A stretch of 64,000 nucleotides of DNA, taken from positions 376,912-440,911 of the forward strand of contig NW_013657668.1 in NCBI RefSeq assembly GCF_000142905.1, given 5' to 3'. Source of the DNA: Thecamonas trahens ATCC 50062. Its lineage: Eukaryota > Apusozoa > Apusomonadida > Apusomonadidae. The translations under genes and the position numbers were made by a program. Position 1 is the first letter of the stretch. Each line of letters opens with the position of its first letter. The notes under the pieces were generated by a model, which was given only the letters and a program-made list of their open reading frames with translations, was not told where the DNA came from and ran no database searches. Positions 29,103 through 38,287 of this stretch are shown here, piece by piece.

Positions 29103-29890
29103 GTTGAGGGGAAGTTGGGGTGAAGGAGGGGAGCGGGGCGGGGGAGATTGGTATATGTGTGTGTGTGTGGGGTGAGTCAAGCGTATGCGTACTTACTTGT
29201 TCTTGGCGAGTGCGGTCAGTTGGCTGGTGAGCCCATGGTGTGGCTGGCTGGACAGCTGGCTGTGATCAATTGAAAATGGTGTGTTGTTGGGGAGAAAATA
29301 CGGTTGTTGTGTGGTCCTCCGCATCATCGCACGCAATGCGCAACCGGCAATACCGAGGCTCTTGATGCGCTAATGTGTGCCAGGCAGATTAGTGCCCAAC
29401 ACTCATGCCCAACACCCGGCTCACTCAGCCTTCCACTTTCCCCACATTCACCCCAAGTGATGTCCGTTGCTGCAGTGATCGCTCCACTGCCCCGTCTTGG
29501 CAAGCCAGGACAATGCCGTAAGTTGGTGAGTCCCACTCATACCGCGCCTTTTGTCGCACACTTGACCACAAAGACAGTAGGTATGGGACCTTGATCTGTT
29601 CTCCCCATCTGTTCCCTCCCCCGTCCCCCCCGCCCCCCCCCCCCCCCCCACCATGTATCCCCCCTCCCTCCTTCCTCCAGTTGCCTCTTTTGCCTTTCTG
29701 AGCTACTGCACTGTTCCCCCCTCCCCCTCCCCCTCCCCCTTCCCCCTCCCCCACCAACCCACGCGCCTTTTGCTTCTGCCGCTTTTTCGACTCCACAGCC
29801 GCTTTTTTTGGCAACGGGACACCTTCCAAATACTTCCGCTCTTATCTATCTCACCTCTTTCCTCCACCACCATAGAAGCGTGGGAACACC
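29103..29890. promoter_or_regulatory. Divergent region upstream of PLD-like and EF-hand membrane genes
   Basis: No gene is supported in 788 bp. C-runs on plus (about 29617-29650, 29717-29755) precede the plus-strand gene. A short ATG frame at 29460 reads into a GTAAGT-type donor at about 29519, so a 5' exon of the EF-hand gene cannot be excluded. Confidence 0.45.
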
Positions 29891-31756
29891 ATGTTTCAAT
29901 CGTCTTCAGGGACGAGCTCTGGCTCGTCGAGCTACATGAGTCAGTCGTACACTGAGCCCGAGGCCGCTTTGGCCAACAACCCCCAGCCGGACGGTCTTGT
30001 TATCGACCGCAAGACGCTTACCCCCGAGTTGCGTGAGATCCTCGACCAGGTCGATCGCGATGGTGACGGTGACGTTGACGTGAACGAGCTGCTCATGGCC
30101 TTTCAGGAGCTGCACCACACCAAGAAGTCGAACAAGCGGCTTGTGAAGATCCTCATTGTCGGCGCTGTGCTGTTCACCCTCACGCTCGGCGTCATTTTTG
30201 CGCTCTCGGTGGCTGCCGCCGAGCTGGCCAAGGACACCAACATCCAGTCGACGTCGAACTCGCCGGCGGTGATGCGGACCAAGTCTGGCGGTGACGAGTA
30301 CTCGTCGACGGTGCGGACGGCGACGGTGACGCCTGGCGTCAGCGTGGGTGCGACCTCGACTCCGGACTCCTCGGCTTCCGCCCGTGCGATGCGCGCACGG
30401 ATGCGGGCTGCCCAGGGCCGTGCCAACGAGGTCGACCCGACCAACCTCAACGACATTTGCGTTGCTTACGAGTCGAGCACTTCCGACTCGATCAACTTTG
30501 ATGACGGCGTGGTCTTCAAGCACTCTGCTGCCATCGATGCCATTCAGGCCAACCCGACGTCGTCGTTCGCGCTCTCGCTGCCTGTCGGCAAGGAGACAGT
30601 CGTCATGCGGTTCAACCCCATTGGGATCAAGAAGCTCACCACCGACGAGGTTGAGGAGATCCCAGACGGCACTGTCATCTCGGCCATCGAGATGAGCCTG
30701 GTGGCGGACAAGGATGCTGTTGCTCGCGTCTGCTGTGACCACGCCAACTGCGCCTACGTTGTCGGCCAGCCCAAGACTCCACTTGTTGTCGAGCCTGAGG
30801 CTGTCAACGGGACCGAGCTGGACGCGCCGAGCGACGAGGACCTCGAGGAGACCGCCGCGCGCGGCTGGGTGTCGGAGCGTGGCATTTACCACTTCCACGA
30901 CACGCAGATCCACGAGGAATCCGGTCTTGCCACCGACGCTGACTATCAGACCCGCGCCACTGTGTCGAGCCGCGTGCGTACGCTCATGCAGCGCTACCGC
31001 TGTGGCCGCTACCCGTGCTTCACGCGCGACCTCATGATCGAGAACCGTGTTGTCAACAGTATCTCTAGGACCAGGCGGCGTGATTGGGGCCGTGCCTTTG
31101 TCGGCAACTACCGCCATCCGTCGCACCACTGGGACCGTTTCAACGTTATTTGCCCTTACCAGGGGGCGACCGACATCTTTGGCCGCTCTGTCGGCAAGGT
31201 CAACGAAGGTCTGCACGACGTCATCGTCAACCGGATTGTGGCTGTTCGCATTGCTCCCCTTGTGCGCCGGTATGGTGCGAGCAACTCCCGGACCATCCGG
31301 TATCGCTCTTACCTTGTCCGTTACTTCTCGCGTCTGCGCTCGCTCATCCAGCGTGCCCTGAGCCGTCCGACCACCACCTGCTACCGCCGCGGCTTCAAGC
31401 CGGTTCCCGCCTTCTCCGTCACTACCATGCCGCTCGCTTTCTATCCGGGTAGCAGCAACCGCCGCTGGGTGGCTTACAACCCAGTCATCTACAATGATGA
31501 CACGCTCGTCACCATGTGCCGCTGCCAGTTCATCCGTCCGGCCCCGCCTCCGCCGCCACCGCCGCCGTCGCCGATCTCACCGCCGCCGCCGTCGCCGATC
31601 TCGCCGCCGCCGCCGCCGCCGCCGACTACTCCCCCGCCGCCGCCGGTTGCCCAGGCCGCAAAGGACAAGCTCATTCCCACGTCGAAGGATAAGGCCAAGG
31701 CGAACGAGAAGAAGATCCGCGATAGCGATTGCTGCTGCAACAAGAATGAGGACTAG
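29891..31756 (+). CDS. EF-hand single-pass membrane protein with Pro-rich tail
   Basis: The protein is 621 aa from ATG 29891 (ACACC before ATG). Residues 1-45 are Ser/Tyr-rich. An EF-hand loop DRDGDGDVDVNE lies at about 55-66 and a TM helix (ILIVGAVLFTLTLGVIFALSVAAA) at about 84-107, then a large globular part with paired cysteines (ARVCCDHANCAYVV, RCGRYPCFTRDL) rich in Arg and Tyr. The end is a (P)nSPIS(P)n stretch and a charged SDCCCNKNED terminus. With no signal peptide, a short EF-hand N-terminus in the cytosol and the large part in the lumen or outside is the simplest topology; CCC near the end could instead be an acylation site. The family is not recognised. Confidence 0.65.
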   Translation: MFQSSSGTSSGSSSYMSQSYTEPEAALANNPQPDGLVIDRKTLTPELREILDQVDRDGDGDVDVNELLMAFQELHHTKKSNKRLVKILIVGAVLFTLTLGVIFALSVAAAELAKDTNIQSTSNSPAVMRTKSGGDEYSSTVRTATVTPGVSVGATSTPDSSASARAMRARMRAAQGRANEVDPTNLNDICVAYESSTSDSINFDDGVVFKHSAAIDAIQANPTSSFALSLPVGKETVVMRFNPIGIKKLTTDEVEEIPDGTVISAIEMSLVADKDAVARVCCDHANCAYVVGQPKTPLVVEPEAVNGTELDAPSDEDLEETAARGWVSERGIYHFHDTQIHEESGLATDADYQTRATVSSRVRTLMQRYRCGRYPCFTRDLMIENRVVNSISRTRRRDWGRAFVGNYRHPSHHWDRFNVICPYQGATDIFGRSVGKVNEGLHDVIVNRIVAVRIAPLVRRYGASNSRTIRYRSYLVRYFSRLRSLIQRALSRPTTTCYRRGFKPVPAFSVTTMPLAFYPGSSNRRWVAYNPVIYNDDTLVTMCRCQFIRPAPPPPPPPPSPISPPPPSPISPPPPPPPTTPPPPPVAQAAKDKLIPTSKDKAKANEKKIRDSDCCCNKNED

Positions 31757-31924
31757 CGAGCGCACGCTGATTACCTACTGTACATAGATAGACACTTCCA
31801 CATCAAACGCCTTTCATTTTCCCAACCCCTCCCTCTTCCCCCTGCGTCCCGGCCCCCCCCCCCTCCACAGCCACACACGCCACGCCCGCCACGGCTCCCT
31901 CTCCTCCCTTCTACCCATTCTGAT

Positions 31925-32185
31925 ATGACCCTCCTGTCCAAAGTGTGGACAAACTGCACTTTCTGCAACATTATGCGTCTCTCCCTTCTGCCCTTTGTCG
32001 GCTACGCCGGATACACCTTTGTCTCGGGCTACTCAGCCCAGACCGCCAGCCCCACACCACCAGGACAGGCATCGCCCGCCGAGTCCTCGCCCTCGCCCTC
32101 TGGGGCATTGTACAAAGACATTTCACCTGCAGGAGGCTCTGCCTCGTCCCATTCGCCGTCGTCGATGGCTACATCCACAGACTGA
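31925..32185 (+). CDS. Small hypothetical protein (86 aa)
   Basis: ATG 31925 follows a C-rich leader of the type seen before other genes here. The first half, with LSLLPFVGYAGYTFVSGY, is hydrophobic enough for one membrane helix. The second half is Ser/Pro-rich. The N-terminus has two close cysteines (TNCTFCN). No homology is recognised; the support is position, leader and codon bias only. Confidence 0.35.
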   Translation: MTLLSKVWTNCTFCNIMRLSLLPFVGYAGYTFVSGYSAQTASPTPPGQASPAESSPSPSGALYKDISPAGGSASSHSPSSMATSTD

Positions 32186-32317
32186 TGTGGCTGCTACCGT
32201 CTGCCGCGTCATCGTGTCGGCCTCGGCGCGGGAGACGATCGGCTGCACACGCTTGCGCGAGCTCGCGTCTCTCCCTCAATCGCACTTGCTACCACGCAGT
32301 AGCCTGGCCTGACTCGT

Positions 32318-34232
32318 TTACTCACCACTTGGAGCTCCGGTCTCCAGCACAGACTGGCGGCACTTGGGACAGGCGGAATTGACGTGGAGCCACTTTTGGA
32401 GGCATCCGCTGTGGAAGACGTGCCCGCATCGGGTGATCTTGGCGCTGCCCGGCTCCATGTCGTCCCAGCAGAAAGCGCACACGTCGTCGTAGGCTTCGAT
32501 CTGGGCCGGGGTGGCGTCGGCGACCTGGGCGTCAAACTGGAGCACAGCCTCACGCCGCCGCTTGTACGCTTCCCAGTTGGCGAGGGTAAATTTGTAGGCA
32601 TCATACGCGTACATGGCAATGAAGATCTTGTCTGCCGACACCTCGCGGCCCGACTGTCGGATGTTGCCGAGCAAGACGAGCGCCTTGATGCCAATCTCCA
32701 TGCAATTGGCCGAGAGCTCGGTGTAGAAGACATACGCCTCGATCCGCGCTGCAGACGCGAGGTGGTGGATAACGTACAGCATAAACGACTTCAGCAGCCG
32801 AATTAGCCCGCGCACCACCATGTTGAGCAGGTACAGCGCAAGGTACGTCATGGTATCGCCCGACATGGTCGCGTACAGTCGTGCAAAGGCGACCACAAGC
32901 CAGACCTCCAGCACCACAACACATCCAAACAGCGCTAGCACACGCACGTGCTGCCCCCGCGTCTCCCCCGACGACGCCATCACCATAAGGCTCGCCGATG
33001 ACACCTCGGCCACCATGCACACCATGTGCAATCCGTACACAAACAGCAGGATCGGCACGTGGCTCAGTGCACTCAAAAGTGGCAGCCCGTACGGCTTGAG
33101 CATCACAACCGTCCAGCATAGCGCATTTCCAATGTACCCGGCTCGGTGTCGCGGGTTGAGGAACGGAAACTCGACGCCTTCGGACGCCACAGCCCGCACT
33201 GTGCTCGGCACAAACATGACCTCCACCACCCGGATGGCCAGCCCGCCCCACACAGCAAGTGCACATAGCAACGCATGGTACCGCAGGCCGGTCGAGAGGC
33301 CCGCTACATGCAGCGTGTCCAGCACCATGTCTATCACACTCCCATCCGTGTTGCGCGCACGATGCAACGCGTCGCTGGCCATCACCGCCGTCGAGTACAG
33401 AAACCCAATGTCGCGGACATGGAACGTTGCCAGCAGCCGCCGTACAGTATGGCCCACCACGGCAAACAACGCTCCTACAATATGCATCACATGCCCACCT
33501 CTCGCTTCCACCTGAGCATACACGCCAAAAACAAAGTCCAGAACCCGCAGCCGCCAGAAGATCCATCCCCACAACAGGCAGCCGCCGAGCCCGAGCGGAA
33601 ACGCAGCCTCGGGCATGGTACCCATCACCACAAGCACACCCGCTTTGATCAGCATCAGCAGCGCAGTGAGCTTGATCGATGCCAACCCATCATTCGGCCT
33701 CGGAGCTAGCCACGCCGTCGCGTATGCCAGCAGTAGTGTAACCCGGAGCGCGAGCCATGGCATCGCCACATGCGGGCTCGACTCGAGCGCCTGCATCGCC
33801 ACCGGAGTCTTGAGCATGAGCCAAACGGAAGCAGCGCCCACACCACTCCTGTCGAGGCCATCACCGCCAGATGATTATCCGGCGCGTTTGCTGGAGGCAG
33901 CAGTGATGCCGAGAACGTCTCCCTCGCCAGAGCCGAGACCTTGAGCAAGAGGGCAAAGCTCATCGCTAGCACCATACTCAGCCCTGCATACACCTTCATC
34001 CCCTGCCCAGTCACCACATCATCTTTGATCATAGTCCTTGTCACACTTGGTCCGTCTATCTCCGCACACCATCACATACATCATCAGCACCGGCGTGAGT
34101 CGGCCTGCCGGCCCCGGCCAGCCTCCCCACCCTCCTTCCCCTCCCCCCCCCTGCCTCCCCGGCAAACGTACCAATGGTAGCGAGGACGCCCAGAGTGCCG
34201 AGAGCAAACCCAAAAGGACGGACCCATCGCAT
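32318..34232 (-). CDS. AMFR: AMFR/gp78-like ER-membrane RING E3 ubiquitin ligase (gene model with one frame break)
   Basis: The main frame (32318-33817, first ATG 33817) encodes about 500 aa: multiple TM helices, a family segment (FYTELSANCMEIGIKALVLLGNI) matching the AMFR region before its RING, then a RING-H2 domain (CAFC, CGHVFHSGC, CPKC) near the C-terminus. Upstream, a different frame carries KVYAGLSMVLAMSFALLLKV (ATG 33999), which matches the AMFR start around RTYTGLSGLALL, and before it an exon with ATG 34232 joined through a 116-nt GTACGT intron (34056-34171). The upstream and main frames differ by one base near 33845. The product should be an ERAD ligase; the Cue and VIM domains of human AMFR are not seen. 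Confidence 0.72.
34056..34171 (-). other. Candidate intron 1 of the AMFR-like gene (116 nt)
   Basis: The donor is GTACGT and the acceptor GGAGATAG. The intron is G-rich in the sense strand, as in the HSD17B10 intron. It joins a 61-nt first exon (phase 1) to the frame carrying the first conserved TM helix. Confidence 0.5.
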
Positions 34233-34498
34233 CTGTCTCTCAACCTTTGCTCTCACAAGACGAGTTGTGTTCAACTTGGTGAGGTGTGTGAGGTGTCGGT
34301 GTCGGCTGGTGACGACTGGTGACGGCTGCGTGTGTGTGTTTGGGGGGGGAGTTCGGCTTGGTTGTGACAATTTGGGGAGAGATCGCTTCGGTGTGGTGAT
34401 GTGATGCAAGTTGTGTTCAAATCTGTGAAGAGGGTTGGAGGGCTGGTGGGGAGTGCGATAGAGGATACACGTTGTGTTTGATGAGAAGACAAAGAGAG

Positions 34499-36170
34499 TT
34501 AAACGTTGACGGCCGGAAGCAGAGCGACGGAAAGGAACTTCTTCCGCGAGTACTTCTTGGCGACGGCCTTGAGCGACGAGGTCGACGAGTTGGCATGGAG
34601 CGAGTTGAGGTGACGGATGATCGGGAGAAGATCGGTCTCGGTGTAGCGGGTGTAGTGCTCCATGGTTGCGTCCCACTCGCCGGAGCGGTTCATCTTGAGG
34701 GCAAGGCACATGGCGGCGGCGGCGATCGACGACGGAAGGAACTCGACAGCCTGGTAGTCGGGGATGGTGAGCTCCATGAGGTACTTTGCCGTGGTGTGGG
34801 TGGTGAGATCCGAGTTGGCGGCCTTGGAGAACCGGCGGAGGAAGTGGAGCGGGTACGGCGGCTGGAGGGTAAAGTTGAGCGTCGCCAGGATTGTCTGCTC
34901 CATGTCAAGGATCTCGCGCCGGGTGTACGCGTTGTCGCACATGTACATAAAGTCACGGATAGGCGGCGGATAGATCTCCTCGTACTTGGAGGCGATGAGC
35001 ATCGAGGTGATGCCCACCAGCTGGAGCCGCGACCGCTTGACCTGCACCTTGTTGAGGAACCGATCCATGACGTTGACCGTAAGGTACATCGTCTCCTGCA
35101 GCGCCTTAAACTTGAGGTGCACCTCCACGAGCCAGTCGAGGAGGATCGACCGCATCTTGGGCGTCACGTCCGACTGCACAGACATAAAGTTCGCAGGCAC
35201 CATGTACTTGAGCTCCTTGGAGTAGAAGTGGTCCATAATGTCCTCTGCGTACTCGGTGCACGCCTGAGGGTCGTCAAAGTCGACGTCGATGTTCTCCAGC
35301 GGCGCCGGCACGGCGTGCTTGGACATGGGCACAACCGGCGGCTCGATGGCCGGCGCCTCGGCCATCGGCGCGGGCTTCGACCGCGACACCTGCATCGGCG
35401 CGGGCTTGGCCGCCGCCGACCCAGAGCGCGTCGACCGCGACGTGTACTACTCGGTTGTCCCCATGTCTTTCTTAGTAAGTATTCTGCTCACCCTCGGCAC
35501 TCTCCCGCTTGCCCCTGCCTTTGCACTGGCCGCAGCCGCGCGTCATAGAAATTTCAAATTTGCAACAAATTTGCCATTCGCGCGCGCCGGCCGCACTGCC
35601 TTGTCAACCACTGCCAGTCATGGCCACTGCCACAGCAGGGAATGGGGGGGGGGGGGGAGCAGAGGAAGAGGGACTACCTGCACAAGCATTGAGCATATGA
35701 GGGGGGAGGGGGGATGATGTTGCTTACCTTGGAGTAGCGGTTCACGCCGCCGGCGCGGGTGCCGTTGACGTTGGTCCGATCGCCGAGGGCAGCGCGGCCG
35801 TAGCGGGTCTTGGACGCTGCGGCGGCGGTGGCGTTGGAGGTGCCATGGGCGCGGGAGGAAGCCGTGCGGCTGCCGGAAACAAGCTGTGGCAGAAGAAGAC
35901 AAAGGTAGGGCGTGAGTTTGTGCGTGTGGGGGAGGTTTTCGAGGTGGCATGCTGTTCCGCGTCCCTATCTGCTGTTGCAGATCGAGGGAGTCGCAAGAAA
36001 AGGAGCAAAAATTCAAAATTTGAAACAGGCGCGCTCGCTCTGGGCCACCACTAGGACGGGGGTATAGAGCGCATGGGTGGAGATTGAAGTCATAAGGGCA
36101 ACGATATGTAGTCGCAAGCATGCGGGGCATGCTGAGGTGCTGTGCTTACCGAGCGGAACCCAATGGCCAT
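34499..36170 (-). CDS. CCNB: Mitotic cyclin B, join(36150..36170, 35728..35883, 34499..35446) on minus
   Basis: Three exons give 374 aa. Exon 1 (21 nt) encodes MAIGFRS. Exon 2 (156 nt) encodes a Ser/Ala/Arg-rich segment with a perfect destruction box RAALGDRTN (residues 37-45, RxxLxxxxN). Exon 3 holds the rest: a short basic linker, then the cyclin N box (KMRSILLDWLVEVHLKF, with the MRAIL-type CDK-binding helix; SKYEEIYPP) and the C box (NFTLQPPYPLHFLRRFSKAA onward). Introns have GTAAGC donors and CAG/TAG acceptors, all phase 0. It should activate CDK1 for mitosis and be degraded by APC/C. The terminal frame alone, starting at ATG 35395, lacks the degron. Confidence 0.92.
35447..35727 (-). 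other. Cyclin B intron 2 (281 nt)
   Basis: The donor is AAG/GTAAGC and the acceptor ACCGAGTAG; the TAG is an in-frame stop if not spliced. The intron contains a poly-C run in the sense strand (about 35646-35658 on plus as G). Confidence 0.88.
35884..36149 (-). other. Cyclin B intron 1 (266 nt)
   Basis: The donor is TCG/GTAAGC and the acceptor TTCTGCCACAG. It is phase 0 and AT-richer than flanking exons. Confidence 0.85.
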
Positions 36171-36393
36171 GATGTCTGTCTGGTGGGTCAGAGTCGAGAG
36201 TTGCCGGTCCAAGTCGGCTCGAGTACACGCCGCCTGCCGGTCTCCCCGTCTGCCACCATCGGCCGAGTCAACCGAACGACTCTTTTGCCGAGTTGTTAGG
36301 CCGAGACCGGTCGATTGGAATGACTCGGCACAGCGGTGCGGCGAGAGGGAGGAGCGGAGGAGTGGAGGAGTGGAGGAGGGGCATTGATCATAT

Positions 36394-37530
36394 TTACTCT
36401 CTTGGTGGCTCGGTTGACTGGCGAAGGATACGGGAGCGCGAACGTGAGCGTGAGCGGGATCGCGAGCGGGAGATAGAGTTGGCGATGTAGGCTGAGGAAG
36501 AGGCAGAGTGGCGGCTCCGGCGGGTGCGTCCGATCTTCTCGGCTGTTGTTGACCGCGAGCGTCGATCGAGCCGGGCATGAGAGGGCGAGCGAGACGGGCT
36601 TGGCGAGTCGCGCTTGTTGCGGCCGGGCGAGCGGGTGGGCGAGCGTGATGCCGACGCCAGCGCCTGCGAGCGACGCCAGCGCATTGTCAGAGTCCGACTT
36701 GCCGCCCGCTGCGCCACCAGCAGTGTCTGGCAGAGCGCACGCCGCGCGTGGGCCACGATGTGATGGGTGCCGGGCGGCGCGTTGCGTGGAACCACGTCAG
36801 CTCCGAGTGCCTCCAGCGGGTCCCACTCGAGATGGACCACGCCCGGTTCGACCGGCGCCAGCGCGCCAGACATCATGGCTGCGCTCATCTTGGGCGCAGC
36901 AAGTAGATTGCGGCGGAGGACAACCGGAACCGGCTGACTCCGCGGCCGCACATTGCGCTTGTCCAGTCGCCGCCAGCTGTCTGCCAGCCCGTCTAGCCGT
37001 TCCTGCGCTGCCGACAACGCCCTCTCAGTGAGGGTCGGATGCGATCGCGCGCTTTGCCGGTTTCGAAGCCGTCGGGAGTCAACCAGAACATGGGTTGGCA
37101 GCGCAACTTCGCGATAAGCGACCTCGGGCGTGCTGTAGAACCACTGCGCAAGCGTGGTGAGGATGGCCTTGGGCCCATCGGTCCCACGGAGCCGCGACAC
37201 TGGGCACCGCATCGGCTTGAGGCCAGTCCGACTCGCTTGCACCGCATCGTCGTCGTGAACGGCTGCGTAGTAGTCCGGCATCGACTCCGAGTCTGAGCTC
37301 GAGGCATCAGACTCGGACTCGGAATCGAACTCCTCCATCATCGTTGCTTCGACAACCTCCCCTGACCCACCGACCAGCGCCGTCACTCCCAGCTTCGACT
37401 GTGCTCCAACTGGCCGTGCCAGATGATGGACGTACTCCAGCTCAACAAATGGATACCGCCATGGGCGGGTCCGTCGTGAGACGGGGCCTTCGTCGTCGCC
37501 CCACACCAGCTCATCCGAGTCGGCTGGCAT
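36394..37530 (-). CDS. RS-rich hypothetical protein (378 aa), N-terminus uncertain
   Basis: From ATG 37530 the protein has an acidic N-terminus (SESESDASSSDSES), a middle with conserved-looking segments (RPWRYPFVELEYVHHLARPV, GPKAILTTLAQWFYSTPEVAYREV) and a C-terminal ~100-residue RS/SP domain with a run of SR dipeptides (about nt 36420-36470). RS tails are typical of splicing or nuclear-speckle proteins, which fits but does not prove that role. Upstream, a second frame from ATG 37829 and the extension of this frame (GWIQCETWSESDDDDD) both look coding and differ by one base, so the true N-terminus may be ~100 residues longer. The family is not recognised. Confidence 0.55.
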   Translation of the reverse strand: MPADSDELVWGDDEGPVSRRTRPWRYPFVELEYVHHLARPVGAQSKLGVTALVGGSGEVVEATMMEEFDSESESDASSSDSESMPDYYAAVHDDDAVQASRTGLKPMRCPVSRLRGTDGPKAILTTLAQWFYSTPEVAYREVALPTHVLVDSRRLRNRQSARSHPTLTERALSAAQERLDGLADSWRRLDKRNVRPRSQPVPVVLRRNLLAAPKMSAAMMSGALAPVEPGVVHLEWDPLEALGADVVPRNAPPGTHHIVAHARRALCQTLLVAQRAASRTLTMRWRRSQALASASRSPTRSPGRNKRDSPSPSRSPSHARLDRRSRSTTAEKIGRTRRSRHSASSSAYIANSISRSRSRSRSRSRSRILRQSTEPPRE

Positions 37531-37919
37531 CTTGCTGGAGCTTCCATCGTCGTCATCATCGCTCTCGGACCACGTCTCGCACTGGATCCATCCGTGGGCA
37601 ACACACGCAGAGCGGCATGCGGAACCTCGGGCAGGACCGGACCTGACAGTTCGTCATCAGACAGTTCATCGTAGCAGTACCACGACAGCGACTGTGCAGT
37701 CAGTCGGCCGTCTCCAGGCACATCGGGTCGCCGTGATCGTCTCCGGACCGAGCCAGCCACAGACCTTCCCTCCCCGCTGGAGCCACCATGACCAGTCGAC
37801 CTCAAGCCAGACCTTGCTCTTTCAGCCATGAGCTGCCTTCTTGAGTGACAAAGTAGCGAGAGTGTATGTGCGCGTGTGTGTATGTATGTGTATGTATATG
37901 TGGCTAAGAGGGGGGGAAG

Positions 37920-37953
<34 letters not shown>

Positions 37954-38287
37954 GAGGTGCCGGTGCCAGTAGTACGGTGTCGCCCGTCACCCGTCACCCG
38001 TCGCCCGTCACCCGTCACCCGTCGCCCGTCGCCCGTCGCCCGTCGCTCGTCGCCCGTCGCCCGTCGCCCGTCGCCCGTCGGCTGTCCCAAGCCACCTGTG
38101 CCCTCCCTGTCGTCGATCGAGCACCCTTACTCTCCAGCCCCCCCCCTCCCCCCCCCCCGTCACCCCCCCTCCTCCTCCCCCCCCGTCACCCCCCCCGCCC
38201 TCCTCACCCCCCCCGCCCTCCTCTCCATCTCTGCTCTCCTTCCCCCCTCGTCCCTCTCCTCCCCCTCGTCCCTTCCCCTCATTCGCC
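37531..38287. other. Divergent region with heptamer minisatellite and C-rich leader
   Basis: These 757 bp hold the possible 5' coding extension of the RS-rich gene (37531-37829), GA and TATG microsatellites (about 37876-37955), a CCCGTC-based 7-bp tandem array, and then C-runs (about 38141-38220) just before the TBC-TLD start codon. Confidence 0.5.
37981..38088. repeat. 7-bp tandem repeat (CGTCRCC type), about 15 copies
   Basis: The unit CCCGTCA or CCCGTCG repeats with a 7-bp period and mainly A/G alternation at one position. It lies in the promoter region of the TBC-TLD gene. Confidence 0.85.

Noticed and set aside
29460..29525. Possible short 5' exon ending at a GTAAGT-like donor
   Set aside because: Only about 20 codons, no matching acceptor in phase with the EF-hand gene, and that gene has its own good ATG. 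Kept only as a note.
29906..31216. 436-codon minus-strand frame under the EF-hand membrane gene
   Set aside because: Composition (R, V, H-rich) is that of a GC-driven antisense shadow, and it has no recognisable fold.
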